DNA of 64,000 nt from Rhynchopus euleeides (lineage: Eukaryota; Euglenozoa; Diplonemea; Diplonemida; Diplonemidae). The translations under genes were made by a program, and so were the position numbers. The notes beneath the pieces were generated by a model that saw only the letters and a program-made list of their open reading frames with translations, made no database searches and was not told the origin of the DNA. This document shows, one piece after another, positions 12,569 through 23,889 of the stretch; positions within the stretch are counted from its first letter, which is position 1, and the number at the start of each line of letters is the position of its first letter. The DNA lies in NCBI GenBank assembly GCA_963210315.1, contig OY723301.1, forward strand, positions 1,922,001 to 1,986,000, read 5' to 3'.

Positions 12569-15500
12569 ACGGCTACACACGTCGTTCAGAAATGCAATCA
12601 GAAGAATGATCGCATCAGTGTGGCAGTCCCGTGTGCTCGGGTGGCTGGTGATGTCCCTCGTCATCCAGCACGACCCCTGAACCTATCAGTGAGAGAGAGA
12701 GGTGAGCCAAAGTGACGTATGCAGAGTTAGGCTCCGTCCCGCCCATCCCCCCCCCCCCCCCCTACCGCTTCGAAGGGACAGGGCACAACACTCCGTCGAC
12801 GGTGTGGACTCCCCCGCCACGTGTACCTTATGCTGTCTCTGCTTTTTTACTGCACACCCCCCATCCCCTGCCCCTCCCGACCCCCGCCCGCTTCTCCCTC
12901 TCTTCATAGTTTTTTTTGCTGTTTTTCTTCTTCTTTTTTGGCTGTATGTGTGTGTGCCTTCCCCCCACCCCCACCCTCTCTCTCTCTCTCGTCACCACAC
13001 AAGCCTGTTGTCAAATAAAATGCAGTTCACAATCCAAACCACAAGGGGATGCCTTCGCTCCGTGTTGGGGCTTCAAACTATGTCACTGGCTCAGTTTGTC
13101 CCCTTTGTTGTAAGGCGGCTCACTTTTCTGCACCACTGAGCGAAGGCCCCCAAAGGGGAGGGGGTCTTCTTGGGGCCCCCTGGAAGGCGACCCCAGAGGG
13201 AGGTGGAGGGGACGGGTGATGTGAAGGGGGCTGTATCAGAGCTCGCTCGGTCCGCAACCCTACTACACCACTCCAAAGCTGGACGTGTGAATGTGAAGGG
13301 GGGGGGTGTGTGTCGAGGGAGTGGGGAATGTAACCCCACTGCCCCACGGGACTGTGTTGTTTGAACACAAGCCCCGGCGGGGGTGGTGGTGGTGGTGGTG
13401 TATATCAGTAGCGTGTGTGGTGTTGGAAGGATCGTCTTATTGTGCCTGCCTGCTGGCAGAGGTGGGGCGGGTATGGGCAGGAAGTCCGCAGTGGGCCCTC
13501 CGACATGGCACGAGAGAAGTATACTCGCGTGAGTAAGTCACACGAAAAGTCACCATTATTCCCCCATGCATACTTCCATGGGTGGGGGTGCTTTGTGTAA
13601 ATTCCATACCCATGAAAACACTCATTCGTGCTATGCCGGACCCCATCGCCTGCCAGCTCTGTCCAGCCAGGCACACCCTGATCTTTTCACTCCAAACATC
13701 CATCCGGTGAAGGCATGGCCGTGGCGGTGTGCTGTGGAAAGGTCTGTGTGATTTCGTTCATCGGCTCTCCCTTGCACCACACGGAACAGGTGTTGTAGTT
13801 GTGTTTTAGCCCCCTGCAAGTGCCCCACTGTGCTGCGAAGTGGCACAGCGTTGACACGCAGAGGGCGAGAAAGAGAGAATGCGCCGGTGTTCTCTCCAGT
13901 GTTCCCGCCACGGGTGCAGTAACACTCTCAACGTACAGTGAGAGAGAGAGGCCGAAGTTGTCTTCAATCCGCTTTTGATATTCAATTTTTTTGAGACTCG
14001 CACACCCTCCCCCTCCCCACCCACAACCCCCCTCCCCCCTGCCCTTCCCCATCCCCTTAGACGCTTATCCTTTGATATAACCTTGTTTCAATCCCCTTCG
14101 CCCAGCGATCCCTTTACTCTCTCTTTCTCTCTCTTCCCACCACCCACCCCGTCAATTCGTCAGATAGCTCTGGCTCTTCCTCTCGACCATCTTCCTCGGC
14201 TCTCTCTCTTCCCAGTCTTCTCAGACGTCGAACACCCCTCCCCTCGCTTCCTGAATACCTTAGTCATCATCCGTCCAGTTTAGATTTGTTTATTTTTCAG
14301 GTGGCTCTTCGACGCGGTGATGTAAACAGGCGGTGTTTTTTTCTGGTGTTTTTCTCCCCCTTTATTTTTTTGAGCTGCGCACATTATCTTCCGTGCGCAA
14401 GACGTGTCGCTTCGGCTCTGCCAGCCGTGCTCGACACCACACCACCTCTTCAGGCAAGAGGGGTTTCTTTGGAAGCGTGTGTAGAAGCGTCCAACGCAAT
14501 CAAACGAAGTCCACCTCACAAGCCGTACTGTCACGGAAGAGCAGGGTAACTGAAGTGACACGTTTTCATATTTTTTTGGGAGAAAACAACCTCAAGACTT
14601 GCCGAACCTTACCGTACAGCGAACTGTCTCCCTTGTCACACCTTTTTTCGTGTGCTGTGGGAATGGGTGGGGCAGGGGGTGTGGGAAAGGGTTTGGTGAC
14701 GGTGGTGTGCATGGCCTTCTCAGACCAAGCCTGTCCCAAAGGGGTATTGGCCACAGCTGCACCACCCACCCCCCCCCCCCCCATCACCACATCCCCCCAC
14801 CCACCCGCCCTTATTTCTCTCCATTCGAATGTACGCATCACCGTTTGCTTATCATAGCCTCCTCTCATGCTCTCTTTACTTCTCCCCGTCCTGCATGCCC
14901 CTCCCCCTTCCCTGAGTCTCACCGCTTCCCTCGGTGCTCCCACTCTCTGCCTCGTCGTTGTCTTATCAAAGCAATCCCCCATCCGGTGCCCCTCAGAGTT
15001 TCCTGTCAAATCTGGGGGTCTGGGGGGCTGATGACCGAAATCGGATCAATTTCCTTGACAAAAAGAAGCCAGCCCTGTGCCAATCCCGCTTATATTCCTG
15101 CATTTTCTGCACTTCTCCGCCCATCCAAGGAGAAGAAAAGCACTGGGTATTGGGGTCTTGTCGCACGTGAGAACGTCATCATCAACAAAAACAAGTCTGT
15201 TAGCAGTAGTTTAACTCTGACAGACTGCGTGGCTGTTGATGTCAAGTGACTGCAGTACGTCACTGCAGTCAGAACAGCTTGCAGCCTTCGGGCTGTGACT
15301 GGATTTGCAACGCAGCAAAATACCCAAGAAAGACACAACCGAAGTTGTAGAAGTGGACAACGCTCTGGCCAGTCGGCGCCCTGCACCTGCGTTGCACCGT
15401 TTGGTTTGCTCCTCTGTGGGAGGGGGTGGGTTCAATTCGTTCCAGACCAGCCAAAAAGGCGTCATGGAATCACATCATTCGCACACGCGCATCACACCTC

Positions 15501-15940
15501 CTCACACGCGGCCATCACCTCCCGTATGGCCCCAGTACCGCCAGTTGTAGACTGGCGTACCGCCCCAAGAGGGGGTGTGACAAAAAATATATTTTTTTCC
15601 CTTTGTGTTTTCTAGGTCCGCAAGGTCCCAAAAATCACTTTTTGGGCACATTTTTCAGAGGTCGCCAGAGGTCGCCACCCGGGAAATGCCATTTTTGGGG
15701 TTAAAAAACGGTTTTTCACCTTGCCCTCGTGAACTAGGTGGGGAAGGCGACGGTCAGACGCAAAATAAATGGAGGACCCCAAAGGAGGGTCCGCATCAGG
15801 CGGAAATCAGCAGAACCTCGCTCCAGACCACATTGTGGGCCAGGACAGGGTCGGGAAGAGCATAAAACACCAGAAAACCGGTCCAGGAGGTCTCTCTGGG
15901 GCTCAAATCCCCTGAAAAGGGGTCTGAACAGGTGGCGACC
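8221..15940. other. Gene-free stretch with microsatellites and old repeats
   Basis: It contains (CCCCA)n near 9146-9171, (AC)n near 11,509-11,527, (GA)n near 12,539-12,566, and many C, T or CT runs. Diverged dispersed repeats are found around 10,070-10,150, 11,765-11,850, 12,310-12,400, 13,100-13,270 and 14,410-14,560. The open frame at 10,869-11,429 (plus) has a reasonably varied C-terminal half but no recognisable domain, so I leave it uncalled. Confidence 0.45.
14411..14565. repeat. Dispersed repeat family B, copy 1
   Basis: This segment shares GGCTCTGCCAGCCGTGCTC (14,414-14,432) exactly with 23,950-23,968. It also shares a block close to GTGTGTAGAAGCGTCCAACG followed by CAATCAAACGAAG with 24,187-24,240, 31,841-31,900 and, more weakly, 22,249-22,290. 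The order of the blocks is the same in the first two copies. It is probably a degraded mobile element of unknown class. Confidence 0.5.
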
Positions 15941-16007
15941 GAAGGGCGACCAATAGTGCCCACGGAGTTCCTCATCCCAAACTTGGGACCCACCGAAAAA
16001 TGGACCA

Positions 16008-17000
16008 GATGGTGGTCCCAAATTAGGGACCGACCAACAAAGCGACCAGATGGCGGTCCCAAATTTGGGACCGACCGATAAAGCGACCAGATGGTGGTCC
16101 CAAATTTGGGACCGACCGAAAAATTGACCAGATGGCGGTCCCAAATTTGGGACCGACCCATAAAGCGACCAGATGGCGGTCCCAAATTTGGGACCGACCA
16201 ACAAAGCGACCAGATGGCGGTCCCAAATTTGGGACCGACCGAGAAAGCGACCAGATGGTGGTCCCAAATTTGGGACCGACCGAAAAATTGGCCAGATGGC
16301 GGTCCCAAATTTGGGACCGACCCGTAAAGCGACCAGATGGTGGTCCCAATTTTGGGACCGACCCATAAAGCGACCAGATGGCGGTCCCAAATTTGGGACC
16401 GACCAATAAAGCGACCAGATGGTGGTCCCAAATTTGGGACCGACCAACAAAGCGACCAGATGGCGGTCCCAAATTTGGGACCGACCCATAAAGCGACCAG
16501 ATGGTGGTCCCAATTTTGGGACCGACCGAAAAATTGACCAGATGGCGGTCCCAAATTTGGGACCGACCGAGAAAGCGACCAGATGGTGGTCCCAAATTTG
16601 GGACCGCCATCTGGTCGCTTTATTGGTCGGTCCTAAATTTGGGACCGCCATCTGGTCGCTTTCTCGGTCGGTCCCAAATTTGGGACCGCCATCTGGCCAA
16701 TTTTTCGGTCGGTCCCAAATTTGGGACCACCATCTGGTCGCTTTCTCGGTCGGTCCCAATTTTGGGACCGCCATCTGGTCGCTTTCTCGGTCGGTCCCAA
16801 ATTTGGGACCGCCATCTGGTCGCTTTATGGGTCGGTCCCAAATTTGGGACCGCCCTCTGGTCAATTTTTCGGTCGGTCCCAAATTTGGGACCACCATCTG
16901 GTCGCTTTATCGGTCGGTCCCAAATTTGAGACCACCATCTGGTCGCTTTATGGGTCGGTCCCAAATTTGGGACCGCCATCTGGTCGCTTTATTGGTCGGT
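16008..17000. repeat. 41-bp tandem array, 15 forward then 10 inverted units
   Basis: Units begin with GATGG(C/T)GGTCCCAAATTT at 16,008 and then every 41 bases to 16,582 (15 starts; a degenerate unit precedes them). At about 16,597 the array turns over, and the complementary unit, starting CATCTGG, repeats every 41 bases from 16,608 to 16,977 (10 units). Each unit carries the 18-base palindrome GGTCCCAAATTTGGGACC. Minor variation lies mostly in the spacer words (AACAAAGC, GATAAAGC, AAAAATTG). Because 41 is not a multiple of three, open frames read through all three phases on both strands; these are not genes. One strand could fold back over about 400 bases. Confidence 0.9.
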
Positions 17001-20000
17001 GAACATCCTTCAGGATTTTGAAGGCACGTCTCACACCGGTTGGTGCTGTGTCGCATTCCAGGGGATAGTCCTTCACTTGGGTACGATTCGGCGCGACTGA
17101 GTCATCAAGCTTCATCCACCTGCCTCTCATGGTGGCGTTGGGTTTTCGCACGCTGCGCCGCATTTTCACCCGGCCGAACTCAAAAACCCAAAGTCTACTG
17201 AAGATAGTCTGGCCTCTCCACAACATGTGATGGGAAAATGTTGAGGTCGGGCCATGCCAGCCCTGGCACGAGATCACTGCTCGTACCTGGGACCACCCGT
17301 GTAAAAGTCCCCCCAGGGGGGACTTAAGCACAGGTGGACCTAAACACGGGAGTGGGCTGGTCTGGAGGGTCATCAGGTGGCCGCTAGGCCACCTGGTGCC
17401 CTCCAGGTGCTGTCAGAGTCGAAAAGTGGGGTGCCAAAAGTCCATCCGGACCGGAATCACCCCCATACGACGGAAGCGGAAGAGGTCTTCTTGGTCTCCA
17501 CCGTGCCACCCCCGTGTTTAAGCCCCCCCCTGGCCGAAAGTCGCCTCCAGGGGGGGGACTTAAACACGGGGGGTCCCAGGTACCCCCGAAAATTCACATT
17601 GTGTCTACAGTGTGGGGCCCGAAAATCGAGTTTTCGGTGTTGCTTTTCCACATTTGGGGTTCCCAACTTCAGGACTGTCGCGCAATTACCTCAAAAGTGG
17701 CCGAGAAACCCAGGAATTTCTTTTTTTGAAGCCAATATTTTTTGTCACAGTAGCTTAGCTGAAAAGTTGGGCGAGTCGTCCACCCTACCAGTTGGGAGAA
17801 GAACCAAATACCGAATCCGTTTTTATATTTCGGTCGTCGACTCGAAGAATTTAAAAAACGGCGTTTTTTTTTGCCTCACTCACTGACTCACTGACTCACC
17901 CACTCTTATCTCTCTCTCTCTCGCTGCCCAACAACGTGTGTCAAGACAGACGACTCACCCCCTTGACTGGCTCTCAATAACCTGCTTCGTTAACATCCTG
18001 GCTTTGTCTTCGTCAGGGGTGTGTGAGGGTGCCTATAACGGTGCCTGCGTGTCTTTGCCCTCCTGCCTGCAAGTTTGCTGCACCATGCCTCTCGGAGCGC
18101 CCGCCGCCTTTGCTCCCCCCCCCCTCCCGGACCATTGGTGTCAAGGTGCGTTGGGTAGGCACACCCTCTCTGAGCTGAGCCCAGAAGAGGGGTGCGCCGA
18201 TCTACCCAAGATGAAGATGGAGGAGGCCCTGGCAAATGAGGTGTGGTCAGGGTGCCGCAATGTGTGTCACTTCGCCATGCTGTGCCACGGCACACTTGGC
18301 GGGAGGAGCACACCCCTGTTGAGGTAGGAAAGCTGTTGCGCTCTTCCCTCCAGGCAGCTCGAGACCCGACAAGGGGTACGCGCAGGCGCTGTGTTTTCCC
18401 TCAGTCTCATCACCTTGTTAAGGGCGTGATAGGCTCACGCGCCTTTCTTTTTGGAGGTTAGATATGTCGCTTCGCACAACGCTCCCTCCCGGCGATGCTG
18501 AGAAGCGCAAATTGTCATCAACTGCCGATGGCCATCATTTTGGTCGTTCAAGACTAGCAGGCCAAAGGAAATTAGTTTCTGGGGTTCTTCGCTACGGGGA
18601 ACATTTCGGCAAAGTTTGGTGATTTCCTCCTATAAATAGGATGAATCTTTATAGGGGGAAATGTGCCGAAACCACTGTTTTGGTTTTTCCGGCACTGTAG
18701 CGAAGCTCCCCTGTGTGCGTCACTGGTCGTCTGACTTCGCCTGTCGTCTCTGACGTCAGGCTGTGGCCCGTCGATACCAAAAATGGCAACAATAAAAATG
18801 GAACAAAAGGCCACAAGCCTTGCCACTACCTCCCCTGCCCGCTACCCTGCCCCTGTCATTAGATTCACTTTGCTGTTTTTTTTAGCGTTTGGGATTGACC
18901 CCCCACCCCACCCCCCGACTCCCAGCCATTTTTCCTTTCGACATTTTCCTTGCCCTGTTGGTCGCAATCCCCCACCCCGCCCCGCCCCACCCATCTTCCT
19001 TTTTCTTTGTATCGATTTGATGTTGTGTTTTTTCAACCTCGCCGGCCACCCTTTCCTATATTCCCACGGAACACAAGTGACATTCCAAGCGCGAATGAAG
19101 TGGGGGGATAAAATGCGGACTGTTGTCAGAGGATGTCTAAAAAAAGGACGGGATTTTACGGCGAAAAACGGTTGGCGGGGTGTCACGCCTTGCTTTATTT
19201 CAACTCTCCTCTCGGGGGTTTTCAACAAAGTCTGTATCATCCCTTGAAGATGAGACACCTTTCTGCAGCAAAAAAAGAGAATGATTCGGGGCCAACATCG
19301 AGAAGGCTGGGCGAATCACATGCGTTGTCTGGAGAGGGTGTTGGAATTGCCTTGCAGTGTGTATGGATGTGACTGGCACCCTCTGCGTGTCGAGTGGCGT
19401 TGCTGACTGCTTAGGGTCGAAAGGGGTTGGTTTTCCTGCCCCAACACGACCCAAACGTGAGTCGAGTGAAGCACGAGGTTCTCCCGTCAGAGCATGTGAC
19501 ACGTGTTCCCCATCTCCCCACCCCGGCTTCAAGCCGTTCGGAATTCGATGGTGCGTTCCTCGCAATTTATTACCACCCCTGTGCATTTCACCCTGGTATA
19601 GTGCCTGCAACAAGGGAAGCGTGTTGCTGGAGGGGGTGTGTGGGGTATTGGGTGGCTTGTCTTACCTTCACTTTCGACAAGCACATCCCCCCCTCCCCCA
19701 CCCAGATTTCCAGATTTGGTTGACAGCGTGTCCACCACCGGGGGAAGCCGGCGATGTGTCAGGTTGCTGTTGTTGTTGTTCCGCGCGCATCTTTTTTTTT
19801 GCATACACGTTAAGTGTTCTAAGAAACCAGACATAACCAGAAGACCAACATCATGTTCGTGCTAGCACTTTTCCCTTTTGTCATCACACCCGTGCGCCAA
19901 AACAGGTTAGGCCTTATATTTGGCTGCGTTCAACGAAAAAAGACACTTCTTTCCGGAGTTTAGCTAGCACGATTCAGTTGGGCGATTCATTTGTCTGGTT

Positions 20001-22744
20001 TTAGCCAAAAAAAGGGGTTCGGCCACATTTAGAGTGGTCACCCAGTGCCATGTGCGCCCCGCTCCCCCTCTCTTCCCTCTCTTTATAACCACCACCACCA
20101 CCACCACCACCACCCCCTCCCCCCCTCACACCAAATCACCCCCCGCCCCTCGCCATCTCGCGGGTGGGGTGTGCATGATGAGTGTGTGTCAGAGATCTTT
20201 CAGCCCCCTTCCCCACCCAATATCCCCCTCCTTGCCTGCTATCGTTGGTCGGCACTGTGGCTGTTGCCGCAGTGCAGGTTGTGTTGCTGTCCGGTTCCCC
20301 TATGCAGGGTAAGACCTGCCCGCCGTGTACTCTGGATGGGTATAACGCAGCCAAGATCCGTGTCATGTTTGTGATTTTTTCTCTTTTGCCGAGGTGGTGC
20401 CGCATCGTTAGGGTTGCCGACCCCACCGCGTGCTGCCACGCTTAGTTTGGCAAACGTTGGTGGGAGTGTGTCTAAAGCGACGGGATTTACGGCGAGAAAC
20501 GGGGTTCACGCCGCCACACCTTTCAGCTATCCGGAGGGTCTGCGGGCTGCGGGGGGCGATGGGGTTTTGAGAATTCCCGAAGTTCCGTGGCAGGGGTTAG
20601 ACAGTCCCACCACCAGTGCGCCAAATCCAGATCTTCTGGCCCGTGTGAGGGGGTTTTGGGTCATGCTCGCTGCAGTTGCCGTTTATTATTTTTCTTTGGC
20701 GAAACTTACGAAGAAGCTGAGAAGTCATTCCTTCAACTTCTTCGTCTTAATGTGAGGAAACCCGCCGAAAACACCTTCGCCGATCTAGCGACGACCCTCC
20801 CCCGCTCCCCCGCCCCCATATAGTTTTCCTTAGATAAACCAACGCATCGTTTAAATCGTTCAACAACAGATCCCCCCTCATGACGTGGGCCCATTGTGCC
20901 ACTCCGCGCTACTGCCTTGTGCCCCCTCGCAGAGCGCACGTTCGGCTTGGGTTAGACGGGGTGAAGCTGTTGAGTGCTTCGCAGCTGCGTTGGGGGAGGG
21001 GGGGGTTTTTTTTTTCGAGCAGCGTGACAGAGTGACCAGCCTTGCAGTCCTGATGGATGGCGGGCTGCACTCCGCCAAACAGACGAGTGTGTGGGCAGGC
21101 GCTGAACCAGCAAGCATTATTTCCCACTCGGGTGTGTGGCGTTTATTGTGTGCCGGGGTGCCTCCGCTCTGTGCCAAATCTCTGTGCCTGCCTCCTCTTC
21201 TGTGAGGGGCTCGCTTTGCTGCACCACTGAGCGAAGACACCCACCATCAGCATCACGTGTGAGAGACCCGTGGCGATACGAATCTGGAGTGAGGTGTGGT
21301 CGTCAGTGTGCTCTGCACTGCTGCAGAACAAAATGTTTCGCGTGTGGGTGTGTAAGTGGTGACCACGTTTTGTGTGGGGAGGTCCTGCCCTCGACACCAG
21401 TGGAGGTGCTATCAGAGAGCTCGCTCGGTGCGGCCTACACTGAACAAAATATAGGTTATCGTGTGTGTGTGTAGAGTGGCGAGCGCCACTAACCCCCCTC
21501 CTCCCACAGCCCTGCCTCTCCTCTCGTCCGGCAGGGCTGTTGTCAATCCAAACGGATAAACCGCAAAAAAAAATATTGTGTACGCCGCTGCCTGGTCGTC
21601 TCACGTCAGGCAGTTGGTCGTCGACAGAAGGAAAATAATGTCCCAAACAACTCACACTCCCACCCCCCAAGTGCGTTTCTGAATCCAAAAATGCCCACGT
21701 GTGTGATAGAGAACCAGGCAGGAGCGTGGGGGGGTTTGGCTGGGCGTAGGGTGGAGGTGGGGGTGGGGTGGAGTGGGACGAGACAGGGGGGGTACCCCCC
21801 TCTCTCTTCTCTCCGTATCACCCCCTCCTCCGCTGCCACCGCCGCTGATCCCCCCACCCCCCCTGCACTGGACAGACAAAGATCCCCGCGCTCCGTGCCC
21901 CAGGCACGGCAGCAAGGAATCCCTCAGTAGATGCGGTGACGTTGCGCACCTCTCCGTCGCCACCCACCACCACCACCACCACCACCACTCCCCAAGACTC
22001 CCAGCGACCTCCGGAGCACAAAAGAAACCCCCCTCTCGTGGGGCGTTCTGTCCGATCGGCAGCAACATCAGTAGCAGCTCTCCCCCACCCACCGCCCAAC
22101 CCAACTTTGTCTGCGCTGCCCCCCCGCTGAAGGTGTCCGTCGCCCTTACTCTGCAAGCTCTGGATTTGGGAGGTGTCAGTTCGGCTCAGCTCAGCCAAAT
22201 GTGAACTCTGCACAGCACCCCGCCTTCACCCAGGGAAGTGGGGTTGTTGGTGTGTGTGTTGAAGCGCCAAACTCATCTATCAAGCGAGGCATCAAGTGGT
22301 GGAGGAAGAGCGGCTGAGCTGCCTCAAGCCAACACAACCTACCACAACCACCACCACCACCCCACACACAGGCATACGTCATCTGCCCAGTAAGGGCTGA
22401 CGTGATCCCACCACCACCCCACCCCCCACCCCCCCAACAGCGGCAGGTGGTGGTGAGGCAACAAAGCGCGCAGTGAGGGGTACACCCCACCCCGTCGTGC
22501 GGTGGGGAGGGAGAGGGGCCGGGGCGGGGGCCGGGAGGGGAGTTGTGCGCGTGTGCGCATCGCGTGTGTGTGTGTGGGGGGGGTGGGGGTGGGGGGTGGA
22601 CCCCGCAAAAAGCACCCCACCACCACCACCACCACCCCCTCCCCCTAGCCTAGCCTAGCCTCCGCTCTGCATCTAAGACCCACCTCACCCCCACCCTCCT
22701 CCTTGTCCGTTGCGGCGGAGGGGGGGGTGGGGTGGGGTGGGGGT
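17001..22744. other. Gene-free stretch with hairpins and CAC microsatellites
   Basis: Notable pieces are an inverted repeat at about 17,511-17,573 (CCCCGTGTTTAAG versus CTTAAACACGGGG), a shorter related one near 17,308-17,328 (AAGTCCCCCCAGGGGGGACTT-like), a GTCTTCGC-family unit at 18,583-18,710, (CAC)n near 20,090 and 21,965, and a hairpin ACAGCCCTGCC/GGCAGGGCTGT near 21,506-21,541. Two copies of a dispersed repeat with GACGGGATTTACGGCGA-like words lie near 19,133 and 20,470. No convincing gene is seen. Confidence 0.5.
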
Positions 22745-22758
22745 GTGGGTCTTAGATG
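22670..22758 (+). promoter_or_regulatory. Hairpin overlapping the GST start codon
   Basis: CATCTAAGACCCAC (22,670-22,683) is perfectly complementary to GTGGGTCTTAGATG (22,745-22,758), whose last three bases are the ATG of the next gene. Pairing can continue inward through CCCCCACCCTCCTCC against the G-rich strand, giving arms of about 40 bases. The hairpin also covers the CTTAG just before the ATG, a plausible trans-splice acceptor. Any effect on splicing or translation is inference. Confidence 0.55.
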
Positions 22759-23889
22759 GGATGTGCCGATAGCAAGCCAGTGCTGCAGAAACCTGGTTCT
22801 GCCGCACGCCCCGTCCGCTCCGCACAGCAGGATGCTGCGAATGGGAAGGCGTCCCCTGCTGGGGAGAAGGGGAAGCAGCAGCAACAACAGCAACATCAGC
22901 AACAACCGCAGCAGCCGAGCCTGCAGCCGGCAAGCCGGGGGTGTTCCCCGAGGGGATCGAAGGATGACGGGGAGATCTCGCCGTCTGGATTGGGTTCGAC
23001 CGCCGGGGGGCGGAATCGGAGATTTCTCCCGCAGCCCACCATAACCAGCCCAGGCGTTGACGGGCTCCTCAGGACAAGCCCCTTTGCGGTGGCGAGCGCC
23101 AAAACCAACTTCTGCGAGAAGGAGGAGTCGGAGATCGCCATCACCACCATCGCCAGCCCCACCATCGGCGAGCCGAAAAACCTGGTGCCGGGCAGGATGG
23201 TGCTCTACACCCACCCCCTCTCGCAGCCCTGCCTCTCTGTCGTGTGGTTCCTCAGACACAATAAAATCGACTGCTGCTACCTGGAGGTGGACCTCAGGGC
23301 GGGGGAGCACCTCAGCGATAAATTCCGCATCATGAACCCAACGGGCGAGGTTCCGCTTCTGAAGAATGGGGACATGTGCCTCGCGCAGAGCAGCGCGATT
23401 CTGGTCTACCTTGCCAGCAAGGAGCGTGCGGATGACGGGGTGGTCTCCTTCGATGCACGGCAGGAGTTTGAAGCGGGGAACGAGAGGTACAACGCGATTG
23501 AGCACCGAGCTCGGGTGAATGAGTATATTGGGAGGCACCACACGCTTGTGAGGCGGTTCACCACAGACTGCGTCAGCCCGGTTCTCTTCGCGGAGGAGGG
23601 TGAGCGGGAGCGGGCGCGGGAGGCGGGGGTGGAGGCGGTGCGGCCCCTGCTGGACTTCTGGGAGGGTGTGCTCTCGGGGCAGACGCATGTTGTGGGCGAT
23701 TCGCTCTCCATCTGCGACTTCCTGTTCACCCCGGAGGTGCTGCAGCTGCAGGTGATGGGGGTGCTGTCGCAGCGGGGCTTCCCGTCGCTCACCGCATACC
23801 TGCAGCGCATGTCGCAGGTTGCCGGGTTTGCGGAGTCCACAAAGGAGTTCTCGTACCTCCTCAAGCACACCATCCCCCGCAGGCGGTGA
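22756..23889 (+). CDS. Theta-like glutathione S-transferase with N-terminal acylation signal
   Basis: This is a 377-residue protein in one exon. The N-terminus MGCADSKP has Gly2 and Cys3, the classic signal for N-myristoylation plus palmitoylation, so it probably sits on a membrane. Residues about 5-140 are a low-complexity linker with a Gln-rich run. From about residue 147 it matches the GST thioredoxin fold (LYTHPLSQPCLSVVWFLR, then NPTGEVPLLKNG and AQSSAILVYLAS), followed by an all-helical C-terminal domain with a GDSLSICDFLF segment typical of theta-class GSTs. Theta GSTs use an N-terminal Ser, and SQP is present here. They conjugate glutathione to electrophiles. A normal GST has about 220-240 residues, so the extension is unusual. 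The ATG follows CTTAG directly. A second, shorter GST gene lies 4.4 kb downstream. Confidence 0.85.
   Translation: MGCADSKPVLQKPGSAARPVRSAQQDAANGKASPAGEKGKQQQQQQHQQQPQQPSLQPASRGCSPRGSKDDGEISPSGLGSTAGGRNRRFLPQPTITSPGVDGLLRTSPFAVASAKTNFCEKEESEIAITTIASPTIGEPKNLVPGRMVLYTHPLSQPCLSVVWFLRHNKIDCCYLEVDLRAGEHLSDKFRIMNPTGEVPLLKNGDMCLAQSSAILVYLASKERADDGVVSFDARQEFEAGNERYNAIEHRARVNEYIGRHHTLVRRFTTDCVSPVLFAEEGERERAREAGVEAVRPLLDFWEGVLSGQTHVVGDSLSICDFLFTPEVLQLQVMGVLSQRGFPSLTAYLQRMSQVAGFAESTKEFSYLLKHTIPRRR

Noticed and set aside
15734..16897. Long open frame (387 codons) on the minus strand
   Set aside because: It reads through the 41-bp tandem array; the peptide only repeats the array in three phases, and the plus strand is open too.
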